A stretch of DNA of 10,133 nucleotides from an uncultured Clostridia bacterium (lineage in GTDB: Bacteria; Bacillota; Clostridia; Christensenellales; UBA1242). How positions within the stretch are numbered: position 1 is the stretch's first letter; each line of letters opens with the position of its first letter. The notes beneath the pieces were generated by a model. That model ran no database searches. It was not told the origin of the DNA and worked only from the letters and a program-made list of their open reading frames with translations. Shown here in pieces: positions 6,631-10,133 of this stretch. The position numbers and the translations under genes were made by a program. The DNA is taken from contig CAMEUD010000041.1 in NCBI GenBank assembly GCA_945937975.1, positions 1 through 10,133 of the forward strand, read 5' to 3'.

Positions 6631-6834
6631 ATGAAAAATACATATGTTGTAAACCATGATTTTGGTTATAATGGGAATTTAGATGATATTGAAATAAAGA
6701 AACTTGAATTAAGGAATATAATTGATGTAAAAGCGTATATAGAAGAATGTATAAAGATTATATTCAATGCAGAATATGAAAATAATATACTAACATTTAA
6801 TGATAACACAAAGGTAAAAATTTTCATTGATTAA
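6631..6834 (+). CDS. Hypothetical acidic small protein, 67 aa
   Basis: I do not recognise this 67-residue protein. It starts MKNTYVVNHDFGYNGN, has a central helix-like region (LELRNIIDVKAYIEECIKII) and ends in a strand pair ENNILTFNDNTKVKIFID. That C-terminal pattern resembles the end of the preceding 45-aa protein (acidic turn, hydrophobic strand, Asn/Gly turn, hydrophobic strand), so the two may share a fold or ancestry. AGGAG lies before ATG at normal spacing, and the 10-bp gap from the previous stop implies one transcript. The 3' end of the coding region forms one arm of a possible terminator. No membrane segment or signal peptide. Confidence 0.75.
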   Translation: MKNTYVVNHDFGYNGNLDDIEIKKLELRNIIDVKAYIEECIKIIFNAEYENNILTFNDNTKVKIFID

Positions 6835-6846
6835 TGTTAGTTTTTT
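6790..6846 (+). terminator. Possible terminator of the micro-gene pair
   Basis: CTAACATT (6790-6797, inside the 67-aa gene) is complementary to AATGTTAG (6833-6840), and TTTTTT (6841-6846) follows directly. The 35-nt loop and AT-rich stem make it weaker than the other terminators in the window. Confidence 0.45.
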
Positions 6847-6857
6847 GGACTTTATAA

Positions 6858-6886
6858 TTGACATAACAAGTTAATTATGATAATAT
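6858..6886 (+). promoter_or_regulatory. Promoter of the rplU-prp-rpmA operon
   Basis: A perfect -35 box TTGACA (6858-6863) with TAATAT (6881-6886) at 17-bp spacing. GATAAT at 6879-6884 is an alternative -10 with a 15-bp spacer. Transcription would start near 6893. Confidence 0.6.
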
Positions 6887-6892
6887 ATCAAA

Positions 6893-6966
6893 GTATGCCA
6901 CATATTATGGGTTTCAAAGTGCCGTTGTGCCACCTAGGGTAGTGAGATTAGTTAAGGAGGAAAGTT
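6893..6966 (+). ncRNA. Candidate L21 ribosomal protein leader
   Basis: A leader of about 74 nt lies between the promoter and the rplU ATG. It is locally richer in G and C than its surroundings, with blocks TATGCCACATATTATGGG, AAGTGCCGTTGTGCCACC and TAGGGTAGTGAG. CCA/TGG (6898-6909) and ACC/GGT (6932-6940) can form small hairpins before the AAGGAGG SD (6954-6960). Bacillota commonly carry an L21 leader at this place. Assignment rests on position, composition and partial pairing; no covariance model was run. Confidence 0.5.
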
Positions 6967-7272
6967 ATGTTTGCAATTATTCAAACAGGAGGAAAACAAT
7001 ACAAAGTTCAAGCTGGTGATGTTTTAGAAGTTGAAAAACTTGATAAAAATGTTGGCGATAAAGTTGAATTTGAAGTTTTACTCACATCAAATGAAGGCAA
7101 AGTAGTTTGTGGAACACCAGTTGTAAAAGGCGTTGTTTGCACAGCAGAAGTTCTTGCTCAAGGCAAAGGCGACAAAGTTGTTGTTTACAAATACAAAGCA
7201 AAGAAAAATGTTAGAAGAAAACAAGGTCATAGACAACCATTCACTCAAGTTAAAATCTTAGAGATAAAGTAA
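6967..7272 (+). CDS. rplU: 50S ribosomal protein L21 (bL21)
   Basis: Large-subunit protein that binds 23S rRNA. At 101 residues it is full length. Family landmarks are MFAIIQTGGKQYKVQAGD at the N-terminus, the central LTSNEGKVVCGTPVVKG, and the basic C-terminal YKAKKNVRRKQGHRQPFTQVKI. A strong AAGGAGG precedes the ATG at normal spacing. It is first gene of the classic Bacillota L21-Prp-L27 operon, with its stop one base from the start of prp. Confidence 0.98.
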   Translation: MFAIIQTGGKQYKVQAGDVLEVEKLDKNVGDKVEFEVLLTSNEGKVVCGTPVVKGVVCTAEVLAQGKGDKVVVYKYKAKKNVRRKQGHRQPFTQVKILEIK

Positions 7273-7273
7273 T

Positions 7274-7615
7274 ATGACAAATATTCAAATCAAAACAAAA
7301 AACAATAATATTGTTGCTTTTATAGTTTCTGGACACACAGGTTATGATGATTATGGCAAAGATATTCTTTGCAGTGCAGTTTCATCAATAACTCAAAGTG
7401 CTTGTCTTGGAATTATTAAAGTTCTTAAAATTAATGCTGTAATAAAAAAAGATGATAAAAAAGGTTATTTAAAATTAGAATTACCAAAAAACCTTAGTGA
7501 ACAAAAGATGCAAGATGCTCAAATTATTTTGAAAACTATGCAACTTTCATTAAATGATTTATTATCTTCATACAGCGACTATATTAAATTGGAGGTTCAA
7601 GATGAAATTTATTAA
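7274..7615 (+). CDS. prp: Ribosomal-processing cysteine protease Prp
   Basis: Cysteine protease that removes the N-terminal extension of ribosomal protein L27, needed for functional ribosomes in Bacillota. The 113 residues carry the diagnostic block SGHTGYDDYGKDILCSAVS (19-37), with the catalytic pair H21 and C33, followed by a Prp-like helical C-terminal half. The start lies one base after the rplU stop with only a weak SD, so it is probably translated by coupling. Its end overlaps the start of its substrate gene rpmA by 14 bases in another frame, tying protease and substrate production. Confidence 0.95.
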   Translation: MTNIQIKTKNNNIVAFIVSGHTGYDDYGKDILCSAVSSITQSACLGIIKVLKINAVIKKDDKKGYLKLELPKNLSEQKMQDAQIILKTMQLSLNDLLSSYSDYIKLEVQDEIY

Positions 7616-7877
7616 TATCCAACTTTTTGCCCACAAGAAAGGTGGTGGTAGCACAAAGAACGGTAGAGATAGTAATTCAAAAAGACTTGGTGTAAAAAGA
7701 TATGATGGTCAAGAAGTTCTTGCTGGCTCAATTATCGTTCGTCAAAAAGGCACAAAAGTTTATCCAGGTGTAAATTGTGGACTTGGAAAAGATTATACAA
7801 TTTTTGCAACTGCTAATGGAAAAGTTAAATTTTCAAAGAGTGGTGATAAGAAAATTGTTAGCGTAATTGCTGAATAA
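7602..7877 (+). CDS. rpmA: 50S ribosomal protein L27 (bL27) with Prp-cleavable N-terminus
   Basis: L27 lies close to the peptidyl-transferase centre. The chain has 91 residues. The first nine (MKFINIQLF) form the Bacillota-type extension; Prp is expected to cut after F9, leaving AHKKGGGSTKNGRDS as the mature N-terminus. Conserved blocks follow: KRLGVKRYDGQ, AGSIIVRQKGT, VYPGVNCGLGKDYTIFA. I chose ATG at 7602 because GGAGG (7591-7595) lies six bases upstream and the extension then has the expected length. An upstream in-frame ATG at 7554 lies inside prp and is not supported. The usual double Phe before the cut site reads Leu-Phe here. Confidence 0.97.
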   Translation: MKFINIQLFAHKKGGGSTKNGRDSNSKRLGVKRYDGQEVLAGSIIVRQKGTKVYPGVNCGLGKDYTIFATANGKVKFSKSGDKKIVSVIAE

Positions 7878-7884
7878 TGATTAT

Positions 7885-7915
7885 AAAAATTCGTACAACT
7901 ATGTGCGAATTTTTT
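7885..7915 (+). terminator. Rho-independent terminator of rplU-prp-rpmA
   Basis: AAAAATTCGTACA (7885-7897) pairs with TGTGCGAATTTTT (7902-7914) with a single G-U pair and a four-base loop (ACTA), then more T. It lies eight bases after the rpmA stop and is one of the strongest hairpins in the window. Confidence 0.9.
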
Positions 7916-7928
7916 ATTAGTAACTTTA

Positions 7929-7957
7929 TTGACTTTGTCAACAAAATCTATTATACT
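7929..7957 (+). promoter_or_regulatory. gtrA promoter, leaderless type, with palindromic -35
   Basis: TTGACT (7929-7934) and TATACT (7952-7957), each 5 of 6 matches, are exactly 17 bp apart. Transcription should begin around 7964, only about four bases before the gtrA ATG at 7968. The -35 box is part of a palindrome TTGAC-TTT-GTCAA (7929-7941), a possible repressor site. An in-frame TTG at 7929 coincides with the -35 box and is not a start codon. Confidence 0.65.
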
Positions 7958-7967
7958 TATATTAATT

Positions 7968-8432
7968 ATGGAAGAAAATAAAGAAGAAATACATAACGAT
8001 ACAAAAGTAGAAACAAAAAAAGAGTATTTTTTGCAAGCAATAAAATTTTTAGGATTTTCACTATCTGCAGGAATAATCCAAATTGGTGTGTTCACTTTAT
8101 TAAATGAAGTTGCAGGACTTACATATTGGCCAGCATACTTAATTGGACTTGTTTGTTCAGTTTTATGGAATTTTACATTTAATAGAAAATTCACATTCAA
8201 ATCATCAAACAATGTACCTATTGCCATGTTAAAAGTATTTTGCTATTATTTGGTGTTTACTCCACTTTCAACATTATGGGGAGATTCGTTGAGCAAAGCA
8301 AATTGGAATGAATATTTGGTTCTTGCATTAACTATGATAGTAAATTTTGTTACAGAGTTTTTGTATAGCAAATATTTTGTATTTAAGGAAAAAACAAAAA
8401 AGCAAAATATTGAAAGTCAAAATAATAATTAA
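7968..8432 (+). CDS. GtrA-family membrane protein
   Basis: A 154-residue integral membrane protein of the GtrA-like family, whose members are thought to help move lipid-linked sugars across the membrane for cell-envelope glycans. A charged cytoplasmic N-terminus (1-20) is followed by four likely membrane helices at about 25-46, 53-70, 88-108 and 112-134. The family signature WNFTFNRKFTF is at 67-77, and the chain ends in a YSKYFVFKEK-like block with a polar tail. ATG at 7968 fits the usual length and has no SD sequence; with the promoter directly before it, the mRNA looks leaderless. In many Bacillota obgE follows rpmA; here this envelope gene takes the place. Confidence 0.85.
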   Translation: MEENKEEIHNDTKVETKKEYFLQAIKFLGFSLSAGIIQIGVFTLLNEVAGLTYWPAYLIGLVCSVLWNFTFNRKFTFKSSNNVPIAMLKVFCYYLVFTPLSTLWGDSLSKANWNEYLVLALTMIVNFVTEFLYSKYFVFKEKTKKQNIESQNNN

Positions 8433-8456
8433 TAAAAATAAGAGCAAAATATATGT

Positions 8457-8930
8457 ATGAAAAAGTATATATATTTTGTTTTTTTTATTTGTGTTTGTAT
8501 CATATCATTTGGTAATATTTTAATAGAAAAGGAAATTTTTGCCAGTATGGACATAAAAAATCAAGAGATAAACATTGTGATTAAAAGTTATGATAATTTA
8601 TCTATGAAATATCAAAAACTGTTTTTTAATATAGATTTACCAATAACAATCGAAAGTACGAATAAACATGAAAATGGTAATCAAAGAGAAGATAAGCAAA
8701 TTATATCAACTTTTGAAAATAATAATATAACAATGTATGAAATATCAAATCAAAATCCACAAGATATGCGTAATATAATTTATAATGCAATATCTTTTGC
8801 AAAAGATAATGACAAATGTTATCTTGTTTTTAATCTTAACAATGAAACAGAAGAAAATGGTTATTTTGCATTAATTGATACAATGGAACTTTTTTACAAT
8901 ATGGGTATTCATATAACTTTTTTTAATTGA
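8457..8930 (+). CDS. Hypothetical exported or membrane-anchored protein, 157 aa
   Basis: I do not recognise this gene with confidence. The N-terminus MKKYIYFVFFICVCIISFGN is a signal peptide or single membrane anchor (hydrophobic 4-20), so the remaining roughly 135 residues probably face outside. That part is rich in Asn, Ile and Lys, with a low-complexity linker (about 65-85) and a C-terminal region (138-157) reading NGYFALIDTMELFYNMGIHI then TFFN. The latter loosely resembles the strand-helix-strand start of NodB polysaccharide deacetylases, but the metal-binding TFDDG is replaced by VFNLN and the protein stops there, so activity is not supported. The SD is weak. It lies 24 bp after gtrA and is probably co-transcribed. 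The stop codon overlaps the ldh -35 box. Confidence 0.7.
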   Translation: MKKYIYFVFFICVCIISFGNILIEKEIFASMDIKNQEINIVIKSYDNLSMKYQKLFFNIDLPITIESTNKHENGNQREDKQIISTFENNNITMYEISNQNPQDMRNIIYNAISFAKDNDKCYLVFNLNNETEENGYFALIDTMELFYNMGIHITFFN

Positions 8931-8955
8931 CATTAATATTTTTTAAATGTAGACT
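8927..8955 (+). promoter_or_regulatory. ldh promoter
   Basis: A perfect TTGACA (8927-8932), which includes the TGA stop codon of the preceding gene, is followed after 17 bp by TAGACT (8950-8955; 4 of 6). Transcription would begin near 8962, giving a very short leader with the GGAG SD (8963-8966). A 5-bp inverted repeat ACATT/AATGT (8930-8934 and 8946-8950) lies between the boxes. It does not match the Rex consensus well. Confidence 0.5.
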
Positions 8956-8973
8956 TTTATGTAGGAGATAAAT

Positions 8974-9882
8974 ATGAATAAGGTAGTTATTGTTGGTTGT
9001 GGTAATGTTGGAATGAGTTATGCTTTTTCTCTCGTTATAACAAAAAATAAAGTTGATGAATTGATTTTGATTGATATAAATAAAGATAAAGTTTTGGGTG
9101 AAGCAATGGATTTAACTCATGCAGCTGCGTACAATTCAAATAGAATAAAAATTAAGGCAGGAGATTATAGTGATTGCAATAATGCAGATATAGTTTGCAT
9201 ATGTGCAGGAAGACCACAGGAAGTCGGAGAAACAAGAACTGACCTTATAAATAAAAATTATGTTGTGTTTAAAAGTATTATAACAGAAATTAATAAAACA
9301 AATTTCAATGGTATATATTTGGTAGCAACAAACCCACTTGATGTTATGACTTACATTACATACAAATTATCAAACTTTAAACCACATAGAGTGATAGGAA
9401 GTGGAACAGTACTTGATAGTGCAAGACTTAGATGCTTAATTGCTGACAAATTGGAAGTAAGTCCAAAAAATATACATGCATATGTTATTGGTGAACATGG
9501 TGATTCAGAATTTATACCTTGGAGCAGTGCAATGATTGGACTAAATAAGGCAAATATGTATCTTTCAGAAAATGATTGCTCAAAAATTTTATATGAAGTG
9601 AGAACAAGTGCTTATGATATTATAAATAAAAAAGGAAACACTTGCTATGGTATTGGAATGTGTTTGACAAATATAACAAATGCAATACTAAATAATTCAA
9701 ATGAAATTATGACCGTTTCAGCATATAATAAGGAACATAATATATATTTTGGTATGCCATCAATATTAAATCGAGAAGGCATAAAAGAAACTCAATTTTT
9801 GGAATTAAATCGCGAAGAAAGAGATAGGTTAATTGAATCTATGGAAACGATAAAAGAAACAATTAGTAAAATAAAAGATTAA
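8974..9882 (+). CDS. ldh: L-lactate dehydrogenase
   Basis: NAD-dependent enzyme that reduces pyruvate to L-lactate and regenerates NAD+ in fermentation. Visible in the 302 residues: Rossmann motif GCGNVG (8-13) with D34 to hold the NAD ribose; active-site loop PQEVGETRTDL (81-91) with Q82, the residue that favours pyruvate (malate dehydrogenases have Arg there), and R88; NPLDV (120-124); DSARLR (148-153) with D148 and the substrate-binding R151; catalytic H175 in GEHGDSE; and T223 in GNTCYG. The length is slightly below the usual 310-320. The SD TAGGAG precedes ATG. Together with nifJ at the other end of the window it gives the cell two fates for pyruvate. A terminator follows immediately. 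Confidence 0.95.
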   Translation: MNKVVIVGCGNVGMSYAFSLVITKNKVDELILIDINKDKVLGEAMDLTHAAAYNSNRIKIKAGDYSDCNNADIVCICAGRPQEVGETRTDLINKNYVVFKSIITEINKTNFNGIYLVATNPLDVMTYITYKLSNFKPHRVIGSGTVLDSARLRCLIADKLEVSPKNIHAYVIGEHGDSEFIPWSSAMIGLNKANMYLSENDCSKILYEVRTSAYDIINKKGNTCYGIGMCLTNITNAILNNSNEIMTVSAYNKEHNIYFGMPSILNREGIKETQFLELNREERDRLIESMETIKETISKIKD

Positions 9883-9910
9883 AAAAGGGACTACATTTAT
9901 AGTCCTTTTT
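9883..9910. terminator. Terminator shared by ldh and the convergent oxidoreductase gene
   Basis: GGACTA (9888-9893) pairs with TAGTCC (9900-9905) around a six-base loop, extended by G-U and A-T pairs, with TTTTT (9906-9910) after it and A-runs before it. It works in both directions. The ldh stop codon abuts its left side, and the stop of the leftward gene lies in its T-run. Confidence 0.85.
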
Positions 9911-10133
9911 AATTATCAATAACTCGCATAGGAGTAAACAAATGAGCTAGTGGGTGGGGCTTATGATTGAATATATATTCAATTATATCAACTCCATTCA
10001 TTGCATTAATAATACCATTTGCACCACAACTTAAAAACAAATAAAGATTATCAATGTCGGTTTCACCAATAAGCCCAAGATTATTGTCAGTTGTCCCAAA
10101 TGCTCCACAAAACTTGTAATCAATTTTTATTTC
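9909..10133 (-). CDS. FAD-dependent oxidoreductase, DAO family (C-terminal end, partial)
   Basis: Only the last 74 codons of this leftward gene are inside the window; the start lies beyond the right edge. The visible part reads CGAFGTTDNNLGLIGE (9-24), then a strand block LYLFLSCGANGIINAMNGVDII (30-51) and a closing HPLAHLFTPMRV (60-71). This matches the end of DAO-family flavoenzymes (glycine or D-amino-acid oxidase-like, including gamma-glutamylputrescine oxidase-like and YhfW-like proteins). There a Gly-rich segment binds FAD, and the tail usually reads like NPLADLF followed by Arg. Substrate cannot be judged from this fragment. The stop TAA lies in the T-run of the shared terminator. Confidence 0.8.
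   Translation of the reverse strand, partial: EIKIDYKFCGAFGTTDNNLGLIGETDIDNLYLFLSCGANGIINAMNGVDIIEYIFNHKPHPLAHLFTPMRVIDN

Noticed and set aside
7554..7601. Longer rpmA from ATG at 7554
   Set aside because: It would place 16 extra residues before the known Prp-cleaved extension, and the strong SD serves ATG at 7602.
7929..7967. N-terminal extension of the GtrA protein from TTG at 7929
   Set aside because: The bases form a -35/-10 promoter pair with 17-bp spacing, and the family length fits the ATG at 7968.
7793..8227. 144-codon minus-strand ORF across rpmA and gtrA
   Set aside because: Shadow of two well-supported genes and their terminator and promoter; no SD or domain.
1..10133. CRISPR arrays, tRNA or rRNA genes, insertion sequences
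   Set aside because: No regularly spaced repeats, no cloverleaf-like segments or rRNA blocks, and no transposase-like proteins were seen on either strand.

Overview
The window is AT-rich DNA from an anaerobic, fermentative low-GC Gram-positive (Bacillota, most likely an uncultured Clostridia-like or related gut lineage). This rests on two gene orders typical of the phylum (truA-rplM-rpsI and rplU-prp-rpmA), the Prp-type N-terminal extension on ribosomal protein L27, a homodimer-type pyruvate:ferredoxin oxidoreductase, and an L-lactate dehydrogenase. TGA is used as a stop codon by two genes here and Trp is encoded by TGG, so this is the standard bacterial code and not a Mycoplasma-type code. 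The species cannot be named from the sequence alone.

Layout. At the left, nifJ (pyruvate:ferredoxin oxidoreductase) reads leftward. It is divergent from truA (tRNA pseudouridine synthase) across a 90-bp spacer that carries an 18-bp inverted repeat. truA is followed by rplM-rpsI (L13, S9), which has its own TTGACA promoter and a roughly 94-nt structured leader resembling the L13 autoregulatory leader. A terminator then separates a SUFU-domain protein, which converges with a leftward regulator gene across a shared bidirectional terminator. The regulator appears to be two helix-turn-helix domains in tandem with nothing else. It is divergent from two unrecognised micro-genes (45 and 67 codons), and a 10+10 bp inverted repeat lies between them, a likely operator. 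Next comes a TTGACA promoter with an L21-type leader and the rplU-prp-rpmA operon (L21, L27-processing protease, L27), closed by a strong terminator. Downstream are a GtrA-family membrane protein with an apparently leaderless mRNA, an unrecognised exported or membrane-anchored protein, ldh, and the 3' end of a leftward FAD-dependent DAO-family oxidoreductase.

How the parts work together. nifJ and ldh are the two competing exits from pyruvate (acetyl-CoA plus reduced ferredoxin, versus lactate). The ribosomal genes form two separately regulated blocks placed unusually close together, with a small accessory island (SUFU protein, tandem-HTH regulator, micro-genes) between them. That island (about 5274-6840) is the least explained part of the window. 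Two genes, truA and gtrA, start within a few bases of the expected transcription start and lack a Shine-Dalgarno sequence, while most of the others have good ones.
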